Assembly (NCBI GenBank): GCA_015680685.1
Contig: MNCI01003473.1
Span: 328,898 to 392,897, forward strand
Reading direction: 5' to 3'
Length of the DNA stretch: 64,000 bases
Origin: Gnetum montanum
Lineage: Eukaryota; Streptophyta; Gnetopsida; Gnetales; Gnetaceae
Below the pieces are notes generated by a model, which was not told the origin of the DNA, made no database searches, and saw nothing but the letters and a program-made list of their open reading frames with translations. How positions within the stretch are numbered: the first letter of the stretch is position 1; each line of letters begins with the position of its first letter. Shown here in pieces: positions 20,551 through 31,600 of this stretch. A program made the position numbers and the translations under genes.

Positions 20551-22560
20551 AGTTATTATTATAAAGCTATAAGCATTAAAATGTTTGCAAGGACTTAAAT
20601 AGTTCACAAAAGTTCAACATATAAGCCAAGTACATAGTTGATGATGTGAACACTATAAAAGAAAAATAATAAACTTTAAATCTTTTGCTAGTATTTTCAT
20701 GAAACAACCTCTCCCAACAACCTCTCCCTATTTGTTACTCTCCTAGTAATCATAGTTATTTGATTTGTCTCAAATATTTGGCCCATTTTCTTGTTCTAGC
20801 ATTTAGAAATTTCTATTTAACAAAAGGAGATAAGCATTTTATTTCATACGAGATCTTAATTAGGTATCACCATTTGCTTTTGCAATTTCACCATGATATT
20901 AGAGCCTTTTCTATGTTAAACTATAGATGCAAGTTTAAAGAAAAGTTTAAAAATGTCTTGATACAATCATTTTTGAAGAGAAGAAGTTTAAAGGCTTTTA
21001 TGTTTGACCCACTAATTCATTGATTGCCTCTATTAGGTTATTAAGTTATAAGTACTAGGGATGAGTTTTAATTATCTACATGGAAGATGAGACTTTTATT
21101 AATCCTAAACACCAATAAGTTGAACTACTACTTTTTGTGAAAACTTGGTATAAACATTTTTAGAATTAGAAATTAATGAAAGCCAATAAGATAGCAAAGT
21201 TGCATCTTATTTTGCACACCTTAAATAGTGTTTTCTTTTTATTTTCTTAAGAAAAATACATCGACAGAATGCGGAGAAAGTTGAAGGAGCTATATAAGAC
21301 TATAAATTAAACCAAAGTATATAGCCTTCAACCAAGGTTGCACAATCTTCAAATTGCAAGTGAACAATGTCCTCCTTACAACATGCAAGCAATATTAGAT
21401 GTCAAAGGATGTGGATATGATTCTAACATCTTAAAAGGCACTATCTTGAAGGCACCAAACCCTATGTACGGAATTTTAAAAGATTCTTACAACTTCAAAA
21501 TAGAAGTTGAACTTTTCAACATTTAAGTAACCTACTTAAGCAAAAAGAAGCAAAGTAAATGGCTACCACGTATGTTTTTAGGAAGATAAGTAAAAAGGAA
21601 GATATTATTCTTTAAAAAAAAAAGGAAGGGAAAATATTCAAAAGAGAATTCTTTTTGTTTAAAGGATGTCATGACATAACGTTGTGTTGGCTGAATTCAA
21701 AGAAAAAGATTTAGAAGAATAACTTATTTAAAAAGTATGCTAAGAAGGGTTTTAAAAACACAACATGGGACCATTTTTAAGATCCATTTCTCAAAAATTA
21801 AGTTCGAGAAAGTAATATTTAACTTCAGAACCAACAACCAAAAAAGTACTCGAATGAAAACCATTTTTCATTTAGGATATAAGTTGGGCATGAACATAAT
21901 TCTTTACAGGAAGAGAATGGAAACAAAAAATAGAAGGCTATAAAATACAATGATAATTAGTATAGAAAAACTAAAATATTTTTGTGCAGGATGGGTATGT
22001 CCATATTGCCATTCATCTACGTGTCGTTAGCAATGATGTCTTACGTACTCCTCGATTTCCTAATAAAGTGAAACGAAGATAAAACAGAAAATAAAACTTT
22101 GGTTAATGTGAGCGGTGTCTAAGCCTTGACGAACAATACAACTGAAAAAAAAAAAACAAAAGTAGCACAGTGAATGAGTTCAGGATGAAATCAACTGTGT
22201 TCACCACAAAACAAGGAGACAAACTTGACTCAGACGTGAACAGTTACTATTTTCAATCTTCTGGGTATTGGCGGAGGATGAAATTGACTTAGACACAAAC
22301 ACTCACTATGTTATACCTCTTTGCTCATTCTAGGAATCCCTTATTTAAAGTTTTTTTAAAGGATTTATAAACTGTAATAAGAGATTATTGAACTTCTGTA
22401 AACTTTCCATAACTCACTGTAAAGATATACAGTTTTCGAACAGAACTAGAGAGGTCTGTCTTTATATTGAACTTTCAGGAACAAAAAAAAAGTAAGGCAC
22501 TGAACAGATCAAAGAAAACCTTGCTCAAACCAGAAAATGGCTGGTTCTAAGTTCCAGATC
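20551..22560. other. unassigned segment
   Basis: I recognise no gene or element. Small open frames on plus (20760-21023, 87 residues; 21338-21526, 62 residues; 21737-21943, 68 residues) show no known domain. Base composition becomes a little less AT-rich after about 22000, and the internally similar phrases ACTCAGACGTGAACAG... (about 22229) and ACTTAGACACAAACAC (about 22290) hint at an old short duplication. Confidence 0.4.
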
Positions 22561-22574
22561 CAGTCTAAAAAAAT

Positions 22575-22957
22575 TCCAACAGAAATTGCCAATGCAACAA
22601 ATTTAAAATGGTGAAAACCCGACTATGGTAGGTAAAACAAATTTAAAGCAGCTCAATGCTTTCAATACAGAGCAACAAATGAGAAGAATATTTAAATTAA
22701 AGGTTGAAAAACTGAATAATAGCAGGGAAATCAAAATTGAAGCAGCAAAACCCTGTATCTAAAAAAAAGGCTAATGGAAATTCCCAATGCAACAATTTTA
22801 AAATGCCGAGAAACTGACTAATGGCAAGGAAAACAAATATAAAGCAGCACAAAGCTTTAAATACAAAGCAGCAAATGAGTACGTACAACATTTGGATAAA
22901 ATGTTGGGAAACTGAATAACAATGTGGAAATCAAATTGAAGCAGCAAAACACTTGAA
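22575..22957. repeat. about 197-bp tandem duplication
   Basis: Two neighbouring copies share CCAATGCAACAA (22589 and 22784), AAAACAAATTTAAAGCAGC / AAAACAAATATAAAGCAGC, CAAATGAG, AAACTGAATAA and GAAGCAGCAAAAC (about 22739 and 22938). The offset drifts from 195 to 199 bp, showing small indels. No reading frame is kept. Confidence 0.85.
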
Positions 22958-24827
22958 TTCAATTTCAGGGAATTCATGTACCAGATCTTTGTATCTTAAC
23001 ATAAATGGGTGGGCTTGAACCTATGCCCTATAGGAATAAGGTCAAGTTTCTCAAATCAATGGGCAACTGTTGGTACGGTACCAAACTAAACCTTTAAGGT
23101 AACATCCTTAAATAGACCGTATTGATGGTATCCAAGACCCATGATTGCTTGCCATTAGAAAGTCATAGAAAAGCAGTATGTCCTTCGATAATGTGCAATC
23201 AACAGGCCACAGAACAACGTTACCGAATCAAGAGCTAGTAATCAATCTTGCAGTGGTAACAACTGTTTGTGTACCCCAAACCTCCGACAACAAAAAGAAT
23301 ATGATGCCAATATATATCATCATAACATACAAGCAGAACAAAGCTTAGAATTTCAGCTAAGGTCTTATTTACCAGGTAGACTGTCTTATCAGCAACAAAC
23401 TCCTATGGTCTGCCTCTGTTTATTATAATTAAGATGCAAATCATCCAGATTTCATAAAAACATGTCATTTTGTATTGCGGTATGAAGCAATATCGAAAAT
23501 ATTAAATTAGCCATTCTAAAACACAGGTAAATCTGGATAGCAGAATATCAGTGAGCAATGCAGTCACATTCATGGCAACAAAACACAAAATTGCATCAAT
23601 GATTTTTACAAGAAAATGATAATAGTCCAGATCAATGTGGATTCTTCAATTTCAACTAATTTCTAAAGAACTAATGGGGAAGACTAGTCAATTTGGTTCT
23701 ATGCTTAATCAAAAACAAAAAAATAAAGATACAATTAGCATTGTCAGTCTGTCAGTTTTTTGAAAAGAAACTGAAAATTTTCAAAAAGCAATCTTTGTCA
23801 TTCAAGAGAAAGTGAATACAGAGCTAGTAAACAGTAGTTTTTAAGCTCTTTTTTCCCAAGGCATTTTGCCATTTTCAAAAATGACAAACCCAAAATTCCC
23901 GGTTTAGCTATCAGGTGATATGGGGAGTGAATATATAAATTTTGATACAAGATTCAAAGAAAAGCTCCGCATCTATAGGTAAAAATAAAGTTCCCAGGGA
24001 GTAATATCTGAAAACAGGGCATCAAACATTTCCTTTAGAACATCACAATTACCATGTATCCACCCAACGCAATATCTTGCTTACAAAAAATACAGTCCTC
24101 TTCTAGTATTCAACTGCATCGTGTAAGAGCTGCTAAATGCAATCTTTTAAAACCCTATAAACTTTCGAATTTCAAGCAAGATTTAAACCATTGTATTAAT
24201 TGGAATATTATTGTAATCATATGGGGCTCAATACTTTCTTTTGGTCGTTTAGAGTTGTCTTCTAACCAGTTAGATTTTTAAAAAGTGCATGCTGAAGAAT
24301 TTATATGCCCGACAATTCATTCCAAATTGCAAGTTGATATGCAAATTCCATATGTATCACAAGGAGGGGAATCAATCAACTAGTTACCTGTTCAAAAAGA
24401 TACTTGACTACATAGAGAGGACAACTGAGGCATTAAAACATGCCAACCAGGAAAACCTAGAAAATCATTTGATTCTAAGGAAATCACCGTTTGGAAGGAC
24501 CGGTAAATTTGCAACTACACTACTACCCATATGAATCAAAACATTCATTCATTTAAGAAACGAAAACAATCAGAAATAAAGAAAAACTATAACACCTTCG
24601 GCAAATGTTGCCCTTCAGCAAAATCCAAGATTCCGTTTCATTGTTGAATTGAGTTTTCAAAATCAAAAGGAGAAAACACCGTCTGCATGAAATTAAACTA
24701 ATTCAGCTTCTAAAGCAATGCAGAGAGAATGCTCAGCAAAGCTACATAAATAGATCTTAACAATAAAACAAACATGAGCAAATTTCATTAATAACCCACA
24801 AAATGCCAGACAGTGAAACCCCATAAT
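22958..24827. other. unassigned sequence downstream of the complex I gene
   Basis: This lies behind the 3' end of the minus-strand gene at 24873-25413. I see no transposon signature. Reading frames at 24054-24281 and 24289-24534 on plus have no recognisable domain. It looks like low-copy sequence, but that cannot be shown without a genome search. Confidence 0.4.
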
Positions 24828-24831
24828 GATA

Positions 24832-24846
24832 AGAGAGAGAGAGAGA
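24832..24846. repeat. (AG)n microsatellite in the 3' untranslated region
   Basis: A 15-bp AG run ends 26 bp before the stop codon complement of the complex I gene, so it probably lies in its 3' UTR. Confidence 0.85.
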
Positions 24847-24872
24847 AATAAAAAAGAGGGGTGGGCAGTATA

Positions 24873-25413
24873 TCAGTTAATGAGACGCTTCTTCCTGTAA
24901 TAAGCCACATCTTCATCATTGGGGAAGAGGCCCATGAGGCGACCAGCAGAGCTCTGATACGCATACATGAATCCTCCCATGAGCCCGATTATCCCTGCCG
25001 TTACCATTGAAGGACCTCTCATGTTGCAGTTCATTCCTGCGCCATAAATTGATTAGTTAATGTTATTAATGATGTTTTCAAAGTCAAATCGATCCAGAGG
25101 GTCTACGGACTTAAAAATTTCAGTTTCAGTTTCCTTAATAATAAACCCACATCAGATATCACAGAATGATTTTGATTGCTGAAATAGCAAATTAAATTAA
25201 ATTCAATTCAATTCAACGCAATGCAGAAGGGCTGAGAGATGTTTGTTTTGAAATACCGGAGAGATAACCAACAGTGATGGAACCGCTGGTGAGAGTGGTC
25301 AACTTGAGGTAGTCGAGCAAGCTGAAATTGGCCACTGTTTTTCCCAAGGGCGGATTCTTGTCTATCACAGGATACTCTGGTTTTGCCAGATTTCCCAGAT
25401 CGTCAGTGTCCAT
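24873..25413 (-). CDS. mitochondrial complex I ESSS/DUF1138-family subunit, two exons
   Basis: Exon 1 is 25413-25257 and exon 2 is 25036-24873, joined across a 220-bp intron (25256-25037) with donor GTATTT and acceptor GCAG. The split falls inside a Gly codon, and the joined frame is 106 residues. It starts MDTDDLGNLAKPEYPVID, has a hydrophobic segment LTSGSITVGYLSG (about residues 41-53), then RGPSMVTAGIIGLMGGFMYA (about 59-78) with GRLMGLFPND near 85. From memory, this agrees with the small plant complex I (NADH:ubiquinone oxidoreductase) subunit called ESSS, a membrane-arm protein of about 11 kDa encoded in the nucleus; the name is family knowledge and should be confirmed by search. No cleavable presequence is obvious. 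The start is the first ATG after a stop-free 5' leader, and the gene keeps CpGs and has no stops, unlike its neighbours, so it looks functional. Confidence 0.85.
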
Positions 25414-25560
25414 TTTTTTTCTTCTCTCCTTTTCTTATAAACCTCCTGCTGCTGCTGCAACAAAAACACGAGATTGAGATTTAGATTGAGATTGAGCGTG
25501 AGCGTGGACCCTTCCCTTCTTCAAACCCTCCCTTCGCTCAGTTTCCACGCTTTGAATAAT
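25414..25560 (-). promoter_or_regulatory. probable 5' UTR and promoter-proximal region of the complex I gene
   Basis: Directly upstream of the start codon, on minus, is a purine-rich leader (AGAAAAGGAGAGAAG), a GCAGCAGCAGCAG repeat and a repeated CAATCTCAATCT stretch, then a CpG-bearing segment (about 25488-25550). This is the least AT-rich spot in the neighbourhood and is typical of a plant 5' UTR/promoter. TTATAAG at 25433-25439 (minus reading) is too near the ATG to be a sure TATA box. Confidence 0.5.
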
Positions 25561-25929
25561 GGATCAGATTACCAACGATGGTAAAACAGATGCTTGACAG
25601 AATTTGCTTACCCAGTATTATCAACTAAAATAAAGCAGGCTCAGATATCAGGTTTAGCCAGATGCTTGCAATGAATGTACCGCATTTCAACTTTATGGAA
25701 TAATTCGGATCTAGACTTCCAGCAAAATGAATAACATCATAAAAATTCGTAATTTGTCATTTTTGTTTGTTTGTATTTTATTTAAAACAAATAATTATAT
25801 ACAATACCGTCAAACTGCCCTATAACTCGCCTTTGAATTAACTAGACTATGGACCATGCTCTATGCAACCTTCATTTCAGTATTACTAAACTACTTTAAT
25901 AATAGCAATAATTATGTTTGTTCTTGGAA

Positions 25930-26070
25930 CCTAAAATAAGTGAAACATACAAGATTTATAAAAGTTTTAACTCAATGCTACCTAGTAGAATTGAACCTAT
26001 AACCTAGGGTTACCAAGCCAAGCCAAGCCAAGACTCGTATCACTAAGCTAACACCTCATTATTATGTCCC
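25930..26070 (-). mobile_element. tRNA-derived SINE, copy C
   Basis: On minus it reads GTGTTAGCTTAGTGATACG (A-box-like, 26055-26037), a short AGCCAA repeat, then TAGGTTCAATTCTACTAGG (B box at 25997-25988), then AACTTTTATAAATCTTGTATGTTTCAC. The tail matches the insert within copy B at 62.63-62.72 kb. The A/B-box spacing is tRNA-like, as in RNA polymerase III SINEs. Confidence 0.65.
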
Positions 26071-26319
26071 CTAGAGCAATCATCATTTGCATCCAAACAT
26101 CTAACCTGATTATCTACCAGGTAGTCTATACATACATAGAAACTATGCATTATTAACCAATGGGGTATTAATTTTTGTCACTATTGCATGTATAGCTTTG
26201 AAAATGAGTCTTGCTACTAAGCTAAAGCCTCATTGTTCTATTTATTTATTTTATTATTATCATTACATAAACCTAAATTTAAAAAAAAAGCATTTTTTAA
26301 TGCAATTTGCTTGAAAGGT

Positions 26320-26395
26320 CAAGTTAGTGGCTCAATGATTAGTAAGGCAAAAATCCAACGTTTGATTTCCACCATGCTCTAACCACAAAAATAAA
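26320..26395 (+). mobile_element. weak tRNA-like SINE head
   Basis: TAGTGGCTCAATGATTAGTAA (about 26325-26345) followed by GTTTGATTTCCACC (about 26360-26373) resembles an A box and B box in order and spacing. There is no clear tail, and it differs from the other SINE copies, so this may be a separate family or chance. Confidence 0.35.
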
Positions 26396-26744
26396 AATGG
26401 TCAAAAGGCTTTAAAAATGTAATTAATATGAATCATTGAAATAGCTCATTCAAATTGAATATGTAACTCGTACAATAAAAAGAAATTTGCTAAATAGATT
26501 CCAAAATGGCAAATGTGCAATAAAAACATCTAAGACTAACTCCTTGCTTTTGCTAGTGGAAGCATAAATCAAGCCTACATTGTTTGTCAAAACTTTATAT
26601 AAGTTCAAAGGTATGCTTGATATCTTAATATGTTATCATAATGGTTAAAATAATACATTGCTCCTAAAACTATCTAAGGTTGGCAATGGAATAAGGTTCC
26701 TCTAAGCTTACTATTGTAGAAATTTCAACTTTTTAGAGTCGATT

Positions 26745-27150
26745 TGAGCCACCATGAGTTGCAGGGAGGTCGTGGTCTACAATGCCATAAGTTGTGGTCT
26801 TTGACTACAAGTCATGGTGACTGGCCATGGGTTGTGGTTAAGTTATGTTGCTATACCATGAGCCCACCACATGTTGTGGTCTGATAGAACAAAGAGGAAA
26901 TGAACTCTATGAATACCATAAGCTAGCCACAAGTTGTGGTCAGCCTATGGTGAACATTTTAGCCTATATGATACTTCCTTGTACCTGAAATTTGACCCAC
27001 AAGTGGACCATGAGTTGTGGAACTATTAAAAAACAAACCACAAGTTGTGATCTACAATACCACGAGTTCTAGTAAGGTCATAATCTTCTAAAACTATTGT
27101 TGTGTTTACCATGAGTCATGGTGAACTCATGGTGAAGTTGTGGCCCCATA
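26745..27150. repeat. second array of ACCATGAGTYRTGGT-type motifs
   Basis: About 15 variants of CCATGAGTTGTGGT, CCACAAGTTGTGGTC and CCATGGGTTGTGG in 400 bp. The palindromic ACCATGAGTCATGGT at 27108-27122 is the exact reverse complement of the 15-mer at 5949-5963. So this array and the 5.8-6.3 kb one belong together and lie in opposite sense. Confidence 0.65.
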
Positions 27151-28660
27151 GAAAAGAGCAAATGATGCCAAAACAAAATTTTGAAGACAATATAAGCAAA
27201 TTTGGGAATCAAAACTTGGAAAGAAAGGCTAGGAACATGTTCTATAGCCTCCAAACATGATGAGGCAAGCTTGAATTAGATCATAAACATGAATTGAACC
27301 TTGAATATACCTTATATGTGCAAAATGCACAAAACCACTATAAACATGCATGAACTATAAAATCCATACTATTCATATGCTTTTAAAACCATGGAACAGA
27401 CATCAGAAAAGACTCTTACAATCTTAAGAAGCTTGAAACAAACACATGCAAAGAGAGTTATGTGCTTTTACATCAAATTAGTATGAAAGGGCTAGAACCC
27501 ATGATCATGAACATAATATAAGAGAGAAATTTGCTTGAACCTATAAATGGGGAGTGGACCCCTTGAACTAAAGCACAAAATCACTTCTAAATTCTTCAAA
27601 TCTTTACTAGAAACATGAAAAAACATACCTTTAACTTTATAAACTTGAGAGAACTTGAAATTGAAATATGCATGTAAGAAACATGTCAGAATGCATAAAT
27701 TGTGGCGATTATAAAAGAAAAGCTTGCAAGAACTTGAGAGAAGAACCCATGAAAGGGGATTTACTCCTCAAATTGAGAGAGTCACGTTGTAAGAATGCTA
27801 GAAAAGAGAAAGGGAAAAGCTATGATAGCTTTCCCAAGCATATAAAACTTGCACAAGAACACTCAAGAATTGAAGAGGTTTTATTCACATTAACTCAAAA
27901 TGAAAGGCAAGTTATAATGAAAGGGAACCACCCATATTTATACTTTTTTGTAGAAGATTTTGCCTCTTAGAGCATGGGCCACACATGAAGGCTCTTGGTC
28001 CCTCCTTGTTCTTTTTAGCAATTTGCTCAATCCCTAACCATTTGAAACCCTTTTTCTTCAAACAAATACACTTATATCTCCTAATACATCAATGTAAACA
28101 CACCAACATGAAAAACAAAGACTACCACTACTTCCTAATATGCTCAACATCAAAGGAAATATGGATGAAGGATTTAGAATGCACTCATTTACACTATTTC
28201 TATAAAAAACTTAGACAATAATAATATGGACATAGTGGTGCTTTAAATACAACTCAAAATTGAATGCTACATATTTCTTACAAAGCAATAAGCTCATTAG
28301 TTTAGTTGTACTTTCATGGAAATAACCTTTTCTTGTCAAACTAGATATTAATGCAATCTTTCCTTTCCCATTTCAAAGTTAAAGTCATGAACAACTTGAC
28401 AAACTTGATACCTATGTGCATGGTTTTTTACAATCCATGTGATGCCTATGCCATTATCCCATATAATACCATGCATACCATTCACTTAATTTTTACATCC
28501 ATGAATGAAATATAGCAATCCATAGCATGACGTCATTACATGTAGTGCATGTTTTAACTTAACTTATTTTTACATTCTTTCTATTGAAAGAAAGTAAAAT
28601 ATAATCTACTTTGTAATGTTTTGATAGTTTGTAATGTTGCATCATTATAAACTTTATTTT
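27151..28660. other. unassigned segment
   Basis: No gene or element is recognised. Reading frames at 27668-27970 (100 residues, with MSECINCGDYKRKACKN near its start) and 27985-28221 (78 residues) on plus have no domain I can name. They lie in a tract that looks like repeat sequence and are likely chance. Confidence 0.35.
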
Positions 28661-28670
28661 ATACCATACC

Positions 28671-28800
28671 GTAAGTTATTAGTTTAGTGGTAAGACTCTT
28701 GACTTAAAAGCTCCAAGTCATGGGTTCAATTCAAGTGAGCAATGCTAAGTTATACAGTTCTAATTGCACTATATATCTTGGGGTGTACCTATAGTACTAA
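28671..28800 (+). mobile_element. tRNA-derived SINE, copy A
   Basis: The head has an A box TAGTTTAGTGG (28680-28690) and a B box GGGTTCAATTC (28722-28732), with tRNA-like spacing. It continues GAGCAATGCTAAGTTATA, AGTTCTA and ATCTTGGGGTGTACCTAT. Copies at 28.82-28.95 kb (inverted) and 62.6-62.8 kb share this layout, which defines a SINE family in this genome. Confidence 0.7.
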
Positions 28801-28815
28801 GGGAGGTAGGTGTCA

Positions 28816-28945
28816 AAACCCAAAATAATTGAAACATAGATACACCCCAAGCTATATAGTTCACATAGAACTTTATAGCTTAGCATTGCCCCCTAGAATT
28901 GACTTGGAGTTTCTAAATCATTAGGCTATATCATCATTGTTATGT
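28816..28945 (-). mobile_element. tRNA-derived SINE, copy A', tail-to-tail with copy A
   Basis: On minus it reads TAGCCTAATGATTTAGAAACTCC, GGCAATGCTAAGCTATAAAG, AGTTCTATG and TAGCTTGGGGTGTATCTATG, matching copy A with a few small deletions, including most of the B box. With copy A it forms an inverted repeat with arms of about 120 bp and a spacer of about 30 bp. Confidence 0.7.
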
Positions 28946-28960
28946 AACTATATTACAATT

Positions 28961-29715
28961 ATTTTAGGGTTCCAACAACTACCTCCCCTTCCCCTCCCCT
29001 CCACCCTTAAAAAAAAAACACTTTTCCATACCATATAATATGAAGTCATGAACGTAAAATATAATATGATTTTTACTATTTTGTGGGTTGTTGAAATGCC
29101 CAAAAAAAAACATCTCAAAATCAATTCATTAAAAAAAATAACAAGTTACATCAAGGACATTAAAATACCTAAAGGTGTTTGGACTCCTAATTAACAACAT
29201 AAAACAATTATAACAAATTGAGATTATTGCTTTTAAACTAACACTAATAGCAAAGCTAAAATAACAAAACTCTCCATCAATGTTGTGGCTTTTAGATAAC
29301 ATCAATAGTGAATCCAAAATACCAAAACTCTCTACCAATAATTCAATAGCAAGAGATGAATGTAATGTGTTACATGCTCAAAGAGGATTAGCTTATAGAC
29401 TACACTAAATAAAGGTAACATCTTCTTAAAAAAATAGAGTATCTTAATCATTTAACCATTGTAAAACAAGAACATATGTATTTCTAACCCAAGGTGTTAA
29501 AGCTAAAAAGAAAGACAAATTGTAAAAAAAAAAAATAGTATTAGTTGAAAGAGAAACTTGATAATTGGTAAACAAATACTCATTTCATTTCTTTAAAATA
29601 AGGAGAAGAAATTTAGAAATTTTTAAACCTTCTACAAGACTCAAGATGATAGCAAAGATACAATTAATAAGGATAGGAGGCACTGAGAACATAGAAAATG
29701 CTTATTTGAACAAAA
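28961..29715 (-). other. AT-rich segment, possibly LINE 3' end
   Basis: No clear homology. By position it may be the 3' part of the L1 LINE read on minus at 35.98-37.30 kb, because a copia element (29721-35974) appears inserted in that LINE's zinc-finger tail. The minus-strand frames here (for example 29338-29129) are not recognisable, so this is inference only. Confidence 0.35.
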
Positions 29716-29720
29716 GAGCT

Positions 29721-30522
29721 TGTTGACCTTTTAGTATGTCAAAACCTTAAGAAAAATGGAGAACATAGAATGGTTTGTGGAGTGTGATGTTTTTTTAGGG
29801 CATGAAGAAGAGCTCAAGACTTGACATTTACAAATATATGTCAAAGTGAAGACCACAAGGACTTGCTAGACATGAATGAAGACTCAAGGAATGAGAGCTA
29901 CAATGAGATGTCAAAGTGAAGACTACAAGGACTCAAGAGAGTCTAGACAAGGACTTCACTAGAAAAGTGGAAGAAAGGGCAAAGAAAATTACTATAGTGA
30001 AATGAAGATGTTTCAAGAATTTGGAAAAAGAAAAATCAATGAAAGGAATCTTTGAGAACTAAGTTCAAAGCTAAGAAAACGTCTCCCAGAAGCAGAAGAC
30101 GTCTTGGTCAAAAGTGCAGAAGAACAGAGAAGATGTCTTGCTAAAATAGTAGATGTCTCTTGTCTAGGGAAGATGTTTACATGAAGATGTCTCATCAAAA
30201 ACATCTCCACTAGCCATTAGATAGCCATTGCATGAATTTCAAGGTGATTTTAGAAACTTCAAGGCTATAAGAAGACTTCATTCTCTTGGGCATTGAGCTA
30301 GTTTTTGGTGCAAGCAAGTGTCAACATCAAGCAATCATTGTGTACATCATTCTATTGTATTTGTGTACCTCATTGTACTATCTTATGTACGATAGTAGTG
30401 ATCAATTGTGTTGTACCTCAATGTACAAGGACCAGCAAATTAGTTGCATCCTTTCCTTGTAAATTTTGTTTTTATTTCTAGTTGCCCTATTGGGGTTGAT
30501 GTGCTTCTTGTGAAAAGGTATC
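29721..30522 (+). repeat. 5' LTR of the copia-type element, 3' truncated
   Basis: Starts TGTTGACCTTTTAGTATGTC and aligns with the right LTR from 34690 (GAACATAGAATGGTTT, ACCACAAGGACTTGCTAGAC, TTCAAGGCTATAAGAAGACTT are shared). The match stops at about 30522, about 440 bp short of the end of the right LTR. It has clusters of AGATGTCT, AGACGTCT and GATGTCTC near 30070-30210. Confidence 0.85.
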
Positions 30523-31600
30523 ATGCATGACTCAAAAGCTAAAAATTGTTTATATTGTGCTTTGAACAAATATGAATTTAATAGAGTAGTTGGATGTAAA
30601 ATGGCCAAAGAAATTTGGGAAACATCAGAAGCTATGTATGAGGGAACTTCAATAGTTAAGCAATCTAAATTGTTAGTCTTACAAAGTGAGTATGACAAGC
30701 TTAAAATCAGAGAAGGAGAAAAAAATAAAAGATTATTTTTCTAGAGCAAATGATCTTGTTGTGGCTATTAGAGAAATGGATAACGATTTGCTAAAGAGTG
30801 ATGTCATAATAAAGATGATTAGAACTTTACAACCAGAATTTAGATCAAAGGTGACTACAATGGAAGAAATTAGGGATTCTTTAGAACTTAAATTTGAAGA
30901 GCTTCAAAGTTCTCTCATTGCTTATGAAATGAATCTCACAAGTGAAGGGGCAATTCAAGGAAAACCCGTTGCTCTAAAAACAACTTCAAAGGAGAAAGAA
31001 CCTGCAGATGAGGACAATGAAGAGGAGATATCCCTTCTCTCAAGAAAGCTACAAAGAGATATAGCAAAGAGGGGTAAGAGCTTCAATCAATAGAGATCAA
31101 ATCCATTCAAAGATAAAGAGAGAGGTAAAAAATTTTCAACTTCTACTTTTGGTTCTTCTTCTATAGAATGTTGGGTCTATGGTGGAAGAGGCCATATGAC
31201 CTCTGGATTTCCTAGTAATGATAGGTTACAACAAAAGAATAGATCAAAAGAAGAGATGAAAAAGACCAACTTCTACACATGTTGGGATGATGAGGAGCAA
31301 ATTGAAGAAGAGGTAAAGGATGATAACAAAAATTCACATCTCATCTGTATGGCACTCAAAAATGATGATGATGACACCTTAGATAATAAACTCAATGAGG
31401 AAGAAAGGTTTGATTTTTTATGTAATGAGTTGTTATCTTTTCAAAATCTCTACAATAAGTTGAATAAGCAAGTTAAAACAAAGGATCAAGAAATCTCTTT
31501 ATCAAATTCAACAATTTCTAATCTTACCAAAGAACTCTCAGACCTAAGGGCTAAGAATGAAAAGCTAACCTTGTCTTATGAGTAGGCTAAACTAGAAATT
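30523..31600 (+). pseudogene. copia gag (UBN2-type), N-terminally truncated and frameshifted
   Basis: The reading runs from DSKAKNCLYCALNKYEFNRV (30531 on) through CKMAKEIWETSEAMYEGTS, the core of the UBN2 gag family of plant copia elements (known form 'DLKAKN......L....AKE.WD.L...HEGT'). The normal first half of that domain is missing. A frame change at about 30710 leads to SRANDLVVAIREMDNDLLKSD and IRTLQPEFRSKVTTMEE. The zinc knuckle near 31168-31212 reads C-W-V-Y-G-G-R-G-H-M-T-S-G-F, so the second Cys is Tyr and the last is Phe. An acidic coiled-coil-like tail (FLCNELLSFQNLYNKL...) follows to 31585. Confidence 0.85.

Noticed and set aside
27668-27970. 100-residue open frame with a Cys pair near its start
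   Set aside because: Only a CINC-like pair is present, not a complete zinc-binding motif, and no homologous family comes to mind; left as unassigned.
28671-28745. Possible functional tRNA gene
   Set aside because: A and B boxes are present but acceptor and anticodon stems do not pair and no CCA-adjacent end is formed; the repeats with tails show it is a SINE head.
30402-30698. 98-residue open frame on minus
   Set aside because: It crosses the LTR/gag deletion junction antisense to the recognised UBN2 gag; a shadow frame.
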